A stretch of DNA of 64,000 bases. It comes from Bacteroidota bacterium (lineage in GTDB: Bacteria; Bacteroidota; Bacteroidia; Bacteroidales; VadinHA17). Below, piece by piece: positions 8,261-18,232 of this stretch (position 1 is its first letter; every line of letters begins with the position of its first letter). Both the position numbers and the translations under genes were made by a program. Location: contig JADFDS010000021.1 of NCBI GenBank assembly GCA_018262715.1, positions 1-64,000 of the forward strand, read 5' to 3'. Below the pieces are notes generated by a model. That model had not been told where the DNA came from. It did not search any database and saw only the letters and a program-made list of their open reading frames with translations.

Positions 8261-9478
8261 ATGATACGGCAGGATGAAATAGCTGTGGTAATAGATGCAC
8301 AGAAAGAAACACTATTAAGACAGGAGCCAGGTCTTAGACGTGACGCCCTAACCGGAATTCCGGTTGCAGAATCATTCGCCACCATCATAACCGGCATGCG
8401 AAGATGCGGCAAGAGTACGATCATTATGCAATTACTGCACAAGAACCATCAGGATACAATATACCTCAATTTCGACGATATTCGCCTGTCAGGATTTGAG
8501 GCAGGCGATTTTTCAAGATTGCATAGAGAAATAGAAACAAGAACAATTAAGACACTGTTCTTTGACGAAATACAAATAGTTAACGGGTGGGAAAAATACA
8601 TTAACCAGCTCTTGCGTGAAGGTTACAAGGTATTTATAACAGGTTCCAATGCATCGATGCTGAGTGTGGAACTCGGAACATTTCTGACAGGAAGGCACCT
8701 GTCAATGGAGTTATTCCCTTTCTCCTACAATGAGTACCTTAGGTTTAAAGGGCTTGACAGCGGGGAGTCATCTGTCCTGGACTACCTCAAAACAGGTGGA
8801 ATACCGGAATATGTCAAAAGCGAAATCCCCTTGATTCTGAATAATCTTGTGGATGACATTCTTATGAGAGACATAGCTGTCAGGCATTCAGTAAGGGATT
8901 TGGCATCATTGCGTCAGCTAACTGCTTTTCTGATAAACAACATTGGAAATCTGATATCGGCAAATAAACTGGCTGGTTTATTTAATACAAAATCCCCGGC
9001 TACCTTGCTTGAATACTTTTCTTACCTTAAAGACGCTTACCTTGTTGATTTTATTCCTGTTTTCAGTCATTCGTTAAAAGTGCAGGCCCGTAATCCAAAG
9101 AAAGTCTATGTAATGGATACCGGACTTTATACAGAGAACTCTCTTTCGACCAGTGAGAATCTCGGAAGACGTCTGGAGAATCTCGTTTTTCTGCATCTGC
9201 GACGGAGATACCAACATGTTTTCTATTACAGGAACAATGGAGAATGTGATTTTATAACACTTGAGAAGAATGTAGTGAAAGAGGCAGTGCAGGTTTGTCT
9301 GGCCGTTAATGAAGATAATTTTAAGAGGGAATACAATGGTTTAACGGAGGCAATGCACAATCTTGGCATCAATAATGGATGCATAGTAACTCTCAACCAA
9401 AATGACATCTTTGTGGAAAATGATTTGAAAATCAGAATGATCCCTGTCGATGAGTATCTTTCCGGCGGCCAGGATTGA
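8261..9478 (+). CDS. AAA ATPase with DUF4143 domain
   Basis: A 405-residue protein of the AAA_14/DUF4143 family. Walker A is GMRRCGKST (K51), Walker B is LFFDEIQ (D102, E103), and a sensor-like FITGSNASML follows. The C-terminal half is the DUF4143 region (DILMRDIAVRHSVRDLASLR, then FYYRNNGECDFIT), which resembles a restriction-endonuclease-like fold. Family length is about 400, so it is complete. The family is patchily distributed in Bacteria and Archaea, often as isolated genes, and its role is unknown. The gene is flanked on both sides by a 44-bp direct repeat, and a broken relative lies at 185-467. Lower GC than its neighbours is apparent by eye, consistent with horizontal arrival. Confidence 0.9.
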   Translation: MIRQDEIAVVIDAQKETLLRQEPGLRRDALTGIPVAESFATIITGMRRCGKSTIIMQLLHKNHQDTIYLNFDDIRLSGFEAGDFSRLHREIETRTIKTLFFDEIQIVNGWEKYINQLLREGYKVFITGSNASMLSVELGTFLTGRHLSMELFPFSYNEYLRFKGLDSGESSVLDYLKTGGIPEYVKSEIPLILNNLVDDILMRDIAVRHSVRDLASLRQLTAFLINNIGNLISANKLAGLFNTKSPATLLEYFSYLKDAYLVDFIPVFSHSLKVQARNPKKVYVMDTGLYTENSLSTSENLGRRLENLVFLHLRRRYQHVFYYRNNGECDFITLEKNVVKEAVQVCLAVNEDNFKREYNGLTEAMHNLGINNGCIVTLNQNDIFVENDLKIRMIPVDEYLSGGQD

Positions 9479-9497
9479 AAGTCTGCCACTCCTCAAC

Positions 9498-9541
9498 TTC
9501 TTTCAGTATAGTGGAAGTTATCTTTTATTATACTGAAAGAT
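9498..9541. repeat. Right 44-bp direct repeat flanking the DUF4143 ATPase gene
   Basis: Matches 8171-8214 at 37 of 44 positions. It also contains CTTTCAGTATA and TATACTGAAAG as an inverted pair (9500-9510 and 9529-9539). Confidence 0.75.
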
Positions 9542-9545
9542 AAAT

Positions 9546-9686
9546 ATGGATTATGTTCAGCTTGTTGATAATGGTCTGAGCTGTAATTATACGGAGTTGA
9601 ATGATTGCGAGATATTGAACAAAGAAATTTATCGTAAAAACCAGAATATCTCTTATTATGTTCTGATTATGTATGATATAACTTAG
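9546..9686 (+). CDS. Possible 46-residue small protein (uncertain)
   Basis: An ATG just after the right repeat opens a frame of 46 codons to TAG at 9684-9686. The product begins MDYVQLVDNGLSCNYTELND. Its end overlaps the 3' end of miaA on the other strand. No family is recognised and no promoter is evident. It may be cargo of the same repeat-bounded unit, or chance. Confidence 0.2.
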   Translation: MDYVQLVDNGLSCNYTELNDCEILNKEIYRKNQNISYYVLIMYDIT

Positions 9687-10593
9687 CAACTATGTAGGCG
9701 GTTTTCTCCGGGTCACTCATACTGCCGTCTATCCAGTTAATGGCAATCCCCCGGCGCTCCATACCGCGGAACCAGGTCATCTGGCGCTTCGCAAAACGAT
9801 GTATCTCAACCTCCAGCTTCTGAACCATCTCTTCCCGCGAGAGCCTGTTCATCAGGTAAAGGGTTATATACTTGTATTCCAGCCCGTAATAGATAAGGTC
9901 ATCAGGATGAATGCCCCCTACCAGCAACCGCTGCACCTCCTCAATCATCCCCTCTTCGAGCCGGGAGCGCAGCCTCTCGCTTATGCGCTTCCGCCTTGTC
10001 TCCCGGTCAACAAACACTGCAATTACCAACGGATTTCTTACAGGGAAGGGTCTCTCATCAACTGGATGATGTGAATAATAGTCTGCAATCTCAATGGCCC
10101 GTATCGCCCTCTTCACCGTGTCAACATCTGTCTTGTTGTGCAGACTTTTGTACTGCGAGAGTATCTCAGTCAGCTCCTCAAGCGACCGCCCCGCAAGCAG
10201 GGCACGCAACTGTGCATTGACCGGCACCTGCACCAGCCGGTACCCGCTCACGATGCTGTCAACATACATCCCCGAACCGCCGCAGACCACCGGAAAGACG
10301 CACCTAACCGACATATCTTCAAACACCCTCAGGAAATCGCGCTGGTACTCATATACATTGTACCTGTACCCCGCATCCACGATATCAACCATGTGCACCG
10401 GCACTCTCCGGCCGTCAACGGTATAATCCGACAGGTCCTTGCCCGTCCCGATATCCATCCCGCGATAAACCTGCCTCGAGTCAGCACTGATCACCTCCCC
10501 TCCCATCCTGTCAGCCACCATCGCCGCCAGCCTCGTCTTCCCTGTTGCGGTAGGGCCGGTGATAACCAGGATATCATGCATCGGATTGTCCAT
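9667..10593 (-). CDS. miaA: tRNA dimethylallyltransferase
   Basis: A 308-residue MiaA, which transfers the dimethylallyl group to A37 of tRNAs reading UNN codons. The P-loop GPTATGKTRLA lies at about residues 13-23, followed by ISADSRQVYRGMDIGTGKDL, the substrate-binding signature of the family, and RQMTWFRGM near the C-terminus. Length is normal. The alternative start MHDILVI, four codons downstream, cannot be excluded. It stands alone, divergent from the Yip1-like gene at 10673. Confidence 0.95.
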   Translation of the reverse strand: MDNPMHDILVITGPTATGKTRLAAMVADRMGGEVISADSRQVYRGMDIGTGKDLSDYTVDGRRVPVHMVDIVDAGYRYNVYEYQRDFLRVFEDMSVRCVFPVVCGGSGMYVDSIVSGYRLVQVPVNAQLRALLAGRSLEELTEILSQYKSLHNKTDVDTVKRAIRAIEIADYYSHHPVDERPFPVRNPLVIAVFVDRETRRKRISERLRSRLEEGMIEEVQRLLVGGIHPDDLIYYGLEYKYITLYLMNRLSREEMVQKLEVEIHRFAKRQMTWFRGMERRGIAINWIDGSMSDPEKTAYIVAKLYHT

Positions 10594-10641
10594 CAGAAAT
10601 TAAAGATAGCCATAATGAGGTCACGGTATTGCAATTTTACT

Positions 10642-10649
10642 TAATTTTG
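10642..10649 (+). promoter_or_regulatory. -7 promoter box for the Yip1-like gene
   Basis: TAATTTTG, an exact TAnnTTTG match, lies 23 nt before the ATG at 10673. No -33 TTG is found at proper spacing. Confidence 0.35.
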
Positions 10650-10672
10650 CCGTTCCTAAACAAAAAGTGGTC

Positions 10673-11254
10673 ATGGACTTAAGGTTCTTATACCATAGGA
10701 CAAAATATTTCATAATAAACCCAGGCAAAGCCTGGGAGGTGGTCCACCGCGAGGAGAGACCGATGAGGTTCGTCAGGGGCAGCTTCTTCATGCCGCTGAT
10801 AATTCTAGTCTCTGTGAGCGCATTCCTTGGGTCGATGTTCTTCATCAACACCACCCTGAAACCGATGTACTCGGTGCTGGCGGCCGCCAACACCTTCCTC
10901 TTCCTCTACCTTGGCGTTTATGGCTCTGCCTTCGTGGTGAAGGAGATCATGAAGGCAATGGATCTCGGCCATGATTTCCTGGTGGCATTCAAGCTGGTAG
11001 CCTACTCAATGGCCCCCATCTTCCTGTCACTCACCGTCAGCCGCCTGTTCGAGTCGCTGCTTTTCATCAACGTACTGGGGCTCTACGGCCTATACATCTT
11101 CTGGGTAGGTATGGAGGTGATGGTCAACCCGCCTGACCACAAAAAGCTCCCTATGATAATTGCATCGGTGGTCTCCATGCTGATAATCTTCTTCCTCCTC
11201 CAGGTCATACTGTCAAAGCTGACTCAGACCATCTACTTTTCAATATTCGCCTGA
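10673..11254 (+). CDS. Yip1-family integral membrane protein
   Basis: A 193-residue protein with about five hydrophobic helices. The N-terminal cytoplasmic stretch FLYHRTKYFIINPGKAWEVV leads into the membrane part, a pattern of bacterial YIP1 (PF04893) proteins, whose function is unknown. A GTG at 10667 is in frame, but the ATG at 10673 is the more natural start. It lies 8 bp upstream of smpB on the same strand and is probably cotranscribed with it. Confidence 0.7.
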   Translation: MDLRFLYHRTKYFIINPGKAWEVVHREERPMRFVRGSFFMPLIILVSVSAFLGSMFFINTTLKPMYSVLAAANTFLFLYLGVYGSAFVVKEIMKAMDLGHDFLVAFKLVAYSMAPIFLSLTVSRLFESLLFINVLGLYGLYIFWVGMEVMVNPPDHKKLPMIIASVVSMLIIFFLLQVILSKLTQTIYFSIFA

Positions 11255-11262
11255 TATCTCCG

Positions 11263-11730
11263 ATGAGAAATGATAATAGCAATATCGTCATCAAAAACCG
11301 GAGGGCGTCGCACGATTATGAATTCCTCGAAAAGCTCATTGCCGGCATCAAGCTTACCGGCACCGAGATAAAATCGATCCGTGCCGGGAAAGCCAACCTG
11401 ACCGATTCTTTTTGTGCGTTTCGCAACGGCGAACTCTTTGTCACCGGGATGCATATCTCAGAGTACTACTGGGGAAATCTCAACAATCATGATCCGTTGG
11501 GTGAAAGGAAGCTTCTGCTGACGCGAAAGGAACTCCGTAAGTGGGAAAGAAAGGTCAATGAGACGGGACTGACAATCATCGTCACCAAGGTGTTCATCAA
11601 CCAGCGCGGGCTGGCGAAGGCGGAAATAGCCCTTGCAAAGGGTAAAAAACAGTATGACAAACGCGACACCCTTAAGAAACGTGACCACGATCGCGAGATG
11701 GACCACCACGTAAAGGAACGCGGAAGGTAA
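11263..11730 (+). CDS. smpB: SsrA-binding protein SmpB
   Basis: A 155-residue SmpB, the tmRNA partner in ribosome rescue. It shows the family sequence IVIKNRRASHDYEFLEKLIAGI, then LTGTEIKSIRAGKANLTDSF, and the basic tail KKQYDKRDTLKKRDHDREMD that inserts into the mRNA channel. It follows the Yip1-like gene by 8 bp. Its TAA directly abuts the stop codon of the convergent LOG gene with no bases between them. The ssrA gene itself is not in this window. Confidence 0.97.
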   Translation: MRNDNSNIVIKNRRASHDYEFLEKLIAGIKLTGTEIKSIRAGKANLTDSFCAFRNGELFVTGMHISEYYWGNLNNHDPLGERKLLLTRKELRKWERKVNETGLTIIVTKVFINQRGLAKAEIALAKGKKQYDKRDTLKKRDHDREMDHHVKERGR

Positions 11731-12447
11731 TCAGAAGTTCGGACTCAGGAGATACCTCGAGTAGAACTGGTCAATATAGCCTACAGCTTCCTCAGCCTCA
11801 TCAACTATCCGGAAAATATTCAGATCCTCTGGAGAAATATTATGCTCCTCGTTCAGCATCACCTCTGTCACCCAGTCGAACAGCCCTGACCAGTACTTTG
11901 TACCAACCAGCACTATCGGGAAGCGCCCGATCTTCTTCGTCTGAATCAGGGTGATAGCCTCGAAGAGCTCATCAAATGTCCCGAAACCACCGGGCAGCAC
12001 TATGAATCCCTGGGCATATTTCATGAACATCACCTTACGGACGAAGAAATAATCGTATGTGATAAGCTTGTCGCGGTCAATATAGGGGTTGGCCTTCTGC
12101 TCAAACGGCAGGTCAATGTTGATACCGATTGACTTGCCGTTGCCTTTCTTCGCACCCTTGTTGGCTGCTTCCATGATGCCCGGACCGCCGCCGGTGATGA
12201 CGCCGTACCCTTTCTGGGTCAGCTGAAAGGCGATCTCCTCCGCAAGCTTGTAATACTTGTTGTTGAAATGGGTCCTGGCAGAACCGAAGACGGCCACGCT
12301 CGGCCCTATCCTCGAAAGCTTTTCAAATCCTTCAACCAGTTCCGCAATAATCTTGAAAACCCTCCATGAATCCATCGTGTGAATCTCATTCCAGGTTCGT
12401 GGCTCAAAGGCATCCTTTATCAGGTCCTTCTCCTTAGCTTCGTCCAT
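11731..12447 (-). CDS. LOG-family protein (putative nucleotide 5'-monophosphate nucleosidase)
   Basis: A 238-residue TIGR00730/LOG protein with a Rossmann-like fold. It has GGGPGIMEAANKGAKKG in the first half and the catalytic motif LPGGFGTFDELFEAITLIQ. Relatives cleave N6-modified or ordinary AMP to the base and ribose-5-phosphate, and are often misnamed lysine decarboxylases. It is the last gene of a likely uvrA-linked run (33 bp after uvrA). Confidence 0.9.
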   Translation of the reverse strand: MDEAKEKDLIKDAFEPRTWNEIHTMDSWRVFKIIAELVEGFEKLSRIGPSVAVFGSARTHFNNKYYKLAEEIAFQLTQKGYGVITGGGPGIMEAANKGAKKGNGKSIGINIDLPFEQKANPYIDRDKLITYDYFFVRKVMFMKYAQGFIVLPGGFGTFDELFEAITLIQTKKIGRFPIVLVGTKYWSGLFDWVTEVMLNEEHNISPEDLNIFRIVDEAEEAVGYIDQFYSRYLLSPNF

Positions 12448-12480
12448 AGGTAAATATTTAGGCGTTAAATATACTCTTTT

Positions 12481-15315
12481 CTAATGTTCCAGCACGGGTG
12501 CCAGAAACTGTCCCGTATAATTATCCTTCTGCTTAATTATCTCTTCCGGTGTGCCCGAGAAGATGATCTCTCCGCCGCCGTGTCCTCCTTCCCTGCCGAG
12601 GTCAACGATATAGTCGGCCACCTTGATTACATCCATGTTATGTTCTATGACCATCACCGTATTTCCCCGTTCGACCAGCCTTCCCAGCACCTCCAGTAAA
12701 ACCTTCACATCATCAAAATGAAGCCCGGTTGTTGGCTCGTCAAGTATATACAGGGTACGCCCGGTGTCGCGCCTCGAGAGCTCCGTTGCCAGCTTGACGC
12801 GCTGTGACTCACCTCCTGACAGCGTCGTCGACGGCTGCCCGAGCCTGACGTAGCCTAGGCCCACATCCTGCAGGGTTTTGATCTTATGGTATATCGAAGG
12901 AATCCCCTTAAAGAACTCTACTGAATCATTGATTGTCATCTCAAGGACATCATTGATTGACCTTCCCTTGAATTTCACCTCGAGTGTTTCCCTGTTGTAT
13001 CGTTTTCCACCGCAGTCGGGGCACATCACATATACATCCGGCAGGAAGTTCATCTCTATGGTCTTAACCCCTGCACCCTCGCATCCTTCGCACCTGCCAC
13101 CCTTGATATTGAACGAGAAGCGGCCCGGGCCGAAGCCCCTGACCTTCGCGTCAGGTGTCATTGCAAACAGGTTCCGGATCTCAGTGAAAACCCCGGTATA
13201 TGTTGCAGGGTTCGACCTTGGTGTTCGCCCGATGGGCGCCTGGTCAACCTCGATCACCTTGTCGATGTTCTCCAGTCCTTCGATGGACTCATACGGCAGT
13301 GGCATCCTGCCCGCATTGTGCAGCTTCTTCGCCAGTGCCGGGTGAAGCGTCTGGTTGATCAGCGACGATTTGCCGCTGCCGGATACGCCGGTGATGCAGA
13401 TAAAGGTTCCAAGCGGCACCTTCATGGTCACCCTCTTCAGGTTGTTGCCGGTGGCGCCGGTGATCGTGAGGAATTTACCGTTGCCATCCCTCCTCTTTGC
13501 CGGGACCTCTATTGTTTTTGCACCATTCAGGTAGGCGGCAGTGAGGGTGTCAGCCTTAAGTATATCTTCAGGGGTGCCTTCGGCGACGATCATCCCTCCG
13601 TGCACGCCGGCACCCGGGCCGATGTCAATGATATGATCTGCGCTGAGGATCATATCACGGTCGTGCTCCACCACTATCACCGAGTTGCCAGCATCACGGA
13701 GACTGCGCAGAGCCTCGATCAACCTGCGGTTATCACGCTGGTGCAGCCCGATGCTCGGTTCATCAAGGATGTAAAGCACGTTGACCAGCTTCGAGCCTAT
13801 CTGGGTTGCCAGCCTGATACGCTGGCTCTCGCCGCCGGAGAGTGTGCGGGCACCACGGTTCAGCGCCAGGTAATCGAGCCCCACGTCAAGAAGGAATCCA
13901 AGACGCGAGCGTATCTCCTTCAGTATCTCGGCGGCAATCTTCTTCTGCCGTTCCGACATGTCACCCGTGACGTTTTCCAGGTAATCCCTGAGTTCGGTAA
14001 GGTCCATCGCGGCAAGCTCACCTATGTTCTTCCCGCCGATGCGAAACCAGAGAGCCTCCTTCTTCAGCCTCATGCCGTTGCACTCAGGACAGACATGGTA
14101 CTGGACATATTGCTCCCTGCTCTTGCCTGTGCCGTTGGCAGTCCGGCCGCTCATTGCCTCCATGTTACCCACATAGTTGACAACTCCCTCGAAGGTCATG
14201 AAATAGTTAGATGTGACCCCCAGCGGAGTGTTTGACAGTTTCAGCACCTCGTCGGAGCCGAAAAATATCTTGTTCTGAACATCCTCGGGAATTTCACCCA
14301 CGGGGGTGTCAACGGTGAAGCCGTACTTCTCACCGAGGGCTTCGATCATCCAGAAGATCCATATGTTCCGGTATTTGCCGAGCGGCTCTATTCCGCCCTT
14401 GCGGATGCTGAGCAAGGGATCAGGCATCATCCGGCTGATATCCACTTCAGAAATCTCACCCAGCCCGTTGCACTTCGGGCATGCGCCCTGCGGCGAATTA
14501 AATGAGAAAGTGTGCGGCGCAGGCTCATTGTACGAGATGCCGGTGACGGGACACATCAGGTGGCGGCTGTAAAACCTCAGGCTGTTATCACCGGCATCAA
14601 GCAATGCCATGATGCCGTCGCCCTGGTCAAGTGCCAGCAGTACCGCATCGTGAAGCCTCTTTTCAGTCACATGGCCCACCTGGAACTTGTCTATTACCAG
14701 CTCGATGAAATGGACCTTATACCTGTCGAGCTTCAGCCCCTGGGTAATCTCCCTGATCTCGCCGTTGATGCGGGCATGAAGAAATCCCTTCCTCCTCAGT
14801 TGGTCGAAAAGCTCCTTATAATGGCCCTTTCTGCCCTTGATCAGGGGTGCGAGGATGTAAACCTTATGCTGGTCATACCGCTCAGCTACGAGATCAAGTA
14901 TCTGATCATCAGTGTATTTGACCATTTTCTCCCCTGATTCATAGGAGTATGCATCAGCAGCACGCGCATAGAGCAGGCGCAGGAAGTCATAGATCTCCGT
15001 GATGGTTCCCACTGTAGAGCGGGGATTCTTGTTGGTGGTCTTCTGTTCGATGGAGATGACAGGACTCAGCCCGGTAATCCGGTCAACGTCAGGCCTCTCC
15101 ATCCCCCCGAGAAACTGGCGGGCGTAGGCTGACAGCGTCTCCATGTATCGTCGCTGTCCTTCGGCATAAATGGTGTCAAAGGTAAGTGACGACTTCCCGC
15201 TGCCGCTGAGCCCGGTGACGACCACCAGTTTGTTTCGCGGCAGCGTAACGCTGATATTGCGAAGGTTATGGACCCTCGCTCCATACACTCTTATCTCGTC
15301 TTTCTGTTCCGGCAT
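12481..15315 (-). CDS. uvrA: Excinuclease ABC subunit A
   Basis: A 944-residue UvrA, the damage-recognition ATPase of nucleotide excision repair. There are two ABC modules: Walker [15 protein letters not shown] near residue 33 and [14 protein letters not shown] near 640. Two ABC signatures read [16 protein letters not shown] and [16 protein letters not shown]. Zinc-finger cysteine pairs are visible in [14 protein letters not shown] and CEGCEGAG...CPDCGG. Length is normal. It begins 9 bp after the lytic transglycosylase gene and precedes the LOG gene. Confidence 0.98.
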   Translation of the reverse strand: MPEQKDEIRVYGARVHNLRNISVTLPRNKLVVVTGLSGSGKSSLTFDTIYAEGQRRYMETLSAYARQFLGGMERPDVDRITGLSPVISIEQKTTNKNPRSTVGTITEIYDFLRLLYARAADAYSYESGEKMVKYTDDQILDLVAERYDQHKVYILAPLIKGRKGHYKELFDQLRRKGFLHARINGEIREITQGLKLDRYKVHFIELVIDKFQVGHVTEKRLHDAVLLALDQGDGIMALLDAGDNSLRFYSRHLMCPVTGISYNEPAPHTFSFNSPQGACPKCNGLGEISEVDISRMMPDPLLSIRKGGIEPLGKYRNIWIFWMIEALGEKYGFTVDTPVGEIPEDVQNKIFFGSDEVLKLSNTPLGVTSNYFMTFEGVVNYVGNMEAMSGRTANGTGKSREQYVQYHVCPECNGMRLKKEALWFRIGGKNIGELAAMDLTELRDYLENVTGDMSERQKKIAAEILKEIRSRLGFLLDVGLDYLALNRGARTLSGGESQRIRLATQIGSKLVNVLYILDEPSIGLHQRDNRRLIEALRSLRDAGNSVIVVEHDRDMILSADHIIDIGPGAGVHGGMIVAEGTPEDILKADTLTAAYLNGAKTIEVPAKRRDGNGKFLTITGATGNNLKRVTMKVPLGTFICITGVSGSGKSSLINQTLHPALAKKLHNAGRMPLPYESIEGLENIDKVIEVDQAPIGRTPRSNPATYTGVFTEIRNLFAMTPDAKVRGFGPGRFSFNIKGGRCEGCEGAGVKTIEMNFLPDVYVMCPDCGGKRYNRETLEVKFKGRSINDVLEMTINDSVEFFKGIPSIYHKIKTLQDVGLGYVRLGQPSTTLSGGESQRVKLATELSRRDTGRTLYILDEPTTGLHFDDVKVLLEVLGRLVERGNTVMVIEHNMDVIKVADYIVDLGREGGHGGGEIIFSGTPEEIIKQKDNYTGQFLAPVLEH

Positions 15316-15324
15316 GGGAGGTGA

Positions 15325-16263
15325 CTATAGGCCCGCCTGTATCCTTGCACCTTTCTCCGGTACCCTGATGGTGTATTCACGCTTCTCGCTGTTGGTCAGG
15401 AAGGGTCTGCGAAGCCAGGGATTCAGGAATTTCAGTAGCTTGTAGTTGGTGTCAAACTGCCTTGCGAACTGTTCAAAGCTGGTAACGGCGGTGTCAATCT
15501 TCACCTCCCTGAACGGTATCGGTTTGTAAAGCTCACCGGGGCCGATGTTGAAGCCGTATTTGGCCGGTTCTGCCATGACCAGTTTGAGAGACACGATACG
15601 GAATATATATCTTGCAGTCTCCTCATTCAGAAGCAGGTCGTAGTAATTCGTCTCCTTCTGGATGTCAACCTGCTCGCTGAGGCCGCTGAAGCCGTTGTTG
15701 TAAGATGCTGCCGCCATTGTCCAGCTGCCGTACCGCTCATATGCCTTCAGGAAATACTTGCAGGCGAAGCGCGTAGATTTGTCGAGGTCATACCTCTCAT
15801 CGATCTCCCTGTTAATGATCATGCCGGATTCCTTGCCGGTGCTTTCCATTATCTGCCAGTAACCGGTGGCGCCTGCCAGCGAGATAACGTTGCTCAGGTC
15901 ACTTTCGGCGCATGCCAGGTATTTGAAATCATCAGGAATACCGTACTCCTTAAGTATTTTTTCTATCTCCGCGAAATAGCGTCCGGAGCGCTTGATGGTA
16001 AGCAGGGTTGACCCGTGGCGGTAGGCAGTAGCATTGAGCTCACGGTCGAGGCTCTCGCGGGTATCAAAATTCTGCAGTGGCAGCGCCTCTCCGGCGAAAG
16101 TTACATTTTCGGGGATTGCCCAGGAGACTGCAAGCGGCGCACTCTCCTCGTAATCAGTCGCTTCCTGCTGCTGACTGTCGGCTGAAACAAGAAGGGTAAA
16201 AAGAAATACTGCGCTGAGCAGAAACATTATGGCGATAGCGGCTTTCCCGGCGGTAATTTTCAT
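15325..16263 (-). CDS. Lytic murein transglycosylase (SLT domain)
   Basis: A 312-residue periplasmic MltD-like enzyme that cleaves the MurNAc-GlcNAc bond of peptidoglycan. It has an N-terminal signal anchor ([19 protein letters not shown]). The SLT core has its catalytic Glu in CAESDLSN (E120), then [18 protein letters not shown], then AAASYNNG. The C-terminal stretch [11 protein letters not shown]...YTIRVPEKG resembles a single degenerate LysM-like segment. It leads the transglycosylase-uvrA-LOG run. Confidence 0.92.
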   Translation of the reverse strand: MKITAGKAAIAIMFLLSAVFLFTLLVSADSQQQEATDYEESAPLAVSWAIPENVTFAGEALPLQNFDTRESLDRELNATAYRHGSTLLTIKRSGRYFAEIEKILKEYGIPDDFKYLACAESDLSNVISLAGATGYWQIMESTGKESGMIINREIDERYDLDKSTRFACKYFLKAYERYGSWTMAAASYNNGFSGLSEQVDIQKETNYYDLLLNEETARYIFRIVSLKLVMAEPAKYGFNIGPGELYKPIPFREVKIDTAVTSFEQFARQFDTNYKLLKFLNPWLRRPFLTNSEKREYTIRVPEKGARIQAGL

Positions 16264-16289
16264 GATATGGCAATCTCAGATTGAAACTG

Positions 16290-16297
16290 CAAAAATA
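16290..16297 (-). promoter_or_regulatory. -7 promoter box upstream of the transglycosylase gene
   Basis: TATTTTTG on the minus strand, 26 nt before the ATG at 16263. A TTG lies 24 nt further upstream, slightly too far for a canonical -33. Confidence 0.35.
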
Positions 16298-16347
16298 GCC
16301 AAAATATTGCTTTTGGGGAAGCAAATAAAGCATGAGAATCAGGGATG

Positions 16348-17658
16348 TCAGAATTTGAAGAAGAAGCCCGAGGAGAAGCCGACAGAATAAGGTTTGTAGA
16401 GAGAACCTGAGATTTCACTGAGAGGAGTGACATAGTACCTGAATACAGGTTCCAGGTTGAATATTAACTTATGTGAAATATTGTATTCCATGCCAAGGCC
16501 CAGCTGGCTGCTGAGGTTAAAGTTGCTCACCCCTTCCGTGTGGCCGATGCGTATCAGGTCTGATCCTTCTCCGGTGTATGCTGAATTGTCAACCAGGAAC
16601 CCGTAAGCCACTCCTCCTGAGACATTAAGTCCCACTTTGCGGTCAATCAGCTTGTACCTGATCATAACCGGAAGCTCAAGGTAACGGAAAACCTGCTGTA
16701 TATCCGAACCCACCTGGGTCAGCCTGTACTTGGAAGGGTCAGCCATATTGCCAGGGATAAGAGTCCCGACCCTGGCCTTGCTGTCTGCAAGATAAAGATC
16801 GGTATTGCCTGCCAGGATCAGGCCGGCAGCGGTTTCAACGCTGTAGAGATAACTGCTCTTGACTGAATAGTAGTCAGAAAGACCTGCATAAACAGCCACA
16901 TCCGAGATCGTCTGGCCTATTGATGACAGACCTATGCCGGACTGTATCGAGAGGCGGTCTGAAATCCTGTAGGCTACAGAGACACCGGTTGTGTAAGCGG
17001 GCCGTGACTTCTCACTGTTAATCAGCTCTGCCAGCCTGGCATCATCTCCTGACCGTGAGAAGCCCATTGCCGGAGAGAGCGATGCTCCAAGCAGGAAACG
17101 CTGGTCTGCCTTCGCACCCTTCAGGTCAGGCAGGGTGGTTTTGAGGTTCTCCCCTGCTCCCTTAAAGCGGCCGGCGTTGATAATTGTGATCTCATCTGAA
17201 AAGAGCTGTACCGGCTCATCGGGAAGAACATCCCGCTCCGGCAGATCAGCATATGCGATAAGCTCTGTGGGCGCCTCCTCCATGGCCGGCATGTCACTGA
17301 GACCGGCTGGTTCTGACGGGGCTGTGGTGGCCGGAAGATTTACTATTCTCGCTTCAGCAGGCCTGGTGACCGGCGCTGCTTTGGCAATATCAAGGCTCAC
17401 ATCACGGATATCTCTCCCGGGGGCAGTAACCTCTGAGAGAAGCAACGGAGTGCTGTTATTGCGTACATACCATGTGGCCAGAAGAGAAAGGGATACCAGC
17501 GCGGCCACACCGGCAGCAATGCCGGAAATGATCCGCAGACGCGAGTGTTTCACCGGCATCGGCGGGATATTGTCCCACACGTCTGCAGGCGGAAGAACCT
17601 CAAGGTTTTTCAGGCCGTTGCGGAATACAATGTCAATATTTGGCTCCCTTTCAAACAT
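16348..17658 (-). CDS. Sigma-linked protein: inner-membrane helix plus outer-membrane beta-barrel
   Basis: A 436-residue protein. Residues 1-50 are soluble and contain LPPADVWDNIPPM. One transmembrane helix follows (about 52-75, ISGIAAGVAALVSLSLLATW), then a linker of about 120 residues rich in Pro, Ala and Glu. The C-terminal half alternates strands like a PorT/OMP_b-brl barrel and ends in FSSGFFFKF with a terminal Phe. The ATG at 17658 overlaps the ECF sigma gene by 8 bp, so translation is coupled. The layout suggests an anti-sigma-like cytoplasmic end joined to an outer-membrane barrel. This is inference; no FecR or RsiW domain is recognised. The frame is open further upstream to 17679. 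Confidence 0.75.
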   Translation of the reverse strand: MFEREPNIDIVFRNGLKNLEVLPPADVWDNIPPMPVKHSRLRIISGIAAGVAALVSLSLLATWYVRNNSTPLLLSEVTAPGRDIRDVSLDIAKAAPVTRPAEARIVNLPATTAPSEPAGLSDMPAMEEAPTELIAYADLPERDVLPDEPVQLFSDEITIINAGRFKGAGENLKTTLPDLKGAKADQRFLLGASLSPAMGFSRSGDDARLAELINSEKSRPAYTTGVSVAYRISDRLSIQSGIGLSSIGQTISDVAVYAGLSDYYSVKSSYLYSVETAAGLILAGNTDLYLADSKARVGTLIPGNMADPSKYRLTQVGSDIQQVFRYLELPVMIRYKLIDRKVGLNVSGGVAYGFLVDNSAYTGEGSDLIRIGHTEGVSNFNLSSQLGLGMEYNISHKLIFNLEPVFRYYVTPLSEISGSLYKPYSVGFSSGFFFKF

Positions 17659-18211
17659 GTACCATTCTCTTTGTGACACCCGTAAGTATCATCACCTTCT
17701 TCTGAAGAATCTCCCTTGCACGTGAGAGGTTTGATTTGCTGGTACCTTCGGAGATACCCAGCATCTCTCCCACCTCCTTGTGAGAATACCCTTCAATGGC
17801 ATAGAGGTTGAATACCATCCTGTACTTGGGCGGCAGCTCCATGATCATGTTCAGCAGATCAAACGCTTCCAGTCCCGCAAAGTCATCGGTATCAGGCTCG
17901 GCTTCCGGTTCGGTAACCTCGTCTATGTCATCAACACGGTTGAGATAATACCTGTTGCGGTACCGCTCAAGAGCAGTGTTGACGATAATCCTCCTCATCC
18001 ATCCTTCAAAAGAACCTTCGTGGCTGAAGTGCGACAGGTTTTCAAAAATCTTAATGAAGCCCTCCTGAAGCACATCCCTCGCCTCTTCCGTATTGCCTGC
18101 ATACTGAAGGCAAACGGCATAAAGCTTCGGGGAGTACCTCCGGTAGAGCAACTCCTGGTCGCGCCTGCTGCCGGTCAAACAGCCGTCTATTATTTCCTTG
18201 TCCTTCGCCAA
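17651..18211 (-). CDS. ECF-type RNA polymerase sigma factor
   Basis: A 186-residue sigma-70 family factor of the extracytoplasmic-function type. Region 2 reads LQYAGNTEEARDVLQEGFIKIFENLSHF, with RRIIVNTALERYR after it. Region 4 is an HTH, MVFNLYAIEGYSHKEVGEMLGISEGTSKSNLSRARE. Its stop overlaps the start of the barrel protein at 17658, which is therefore its most likely regulator. A promoter candidate lies at 18233-18264. Confidence 0.95.
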   Translation of the reverse strand: MAKDKEIIDGCLTGSRRDQELLYRRYSPKLYAVCLQYAGNTEEARDVLQEGFIKIFENLSHFSHEGSFEGWMRRIIVNTALERYRNRYYLNRVDDIDEVTEPEAEPDTDDFAGLEAFDLLNMIMELPPKYRMVFNLYAIEGYSHKEVGEMLGISEGTSKSNLSRAREILQKKVMILTGVTKRMVHV

Positions 18212-18232
18212 ACCCGGTTATTAGTCGAGTTA

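Noticed and set aside
8245-8442. Minus-strand frame at the start of the DUF4143 gene
   Set aside because: Antisense to the Walker A region of a well-supported gene.
13318-14235. 305-codon plus-strand frame inside uvrA
   Set aside because: Antisense to a fully conserved uvrA; composition mirrors the codons of the real gene.
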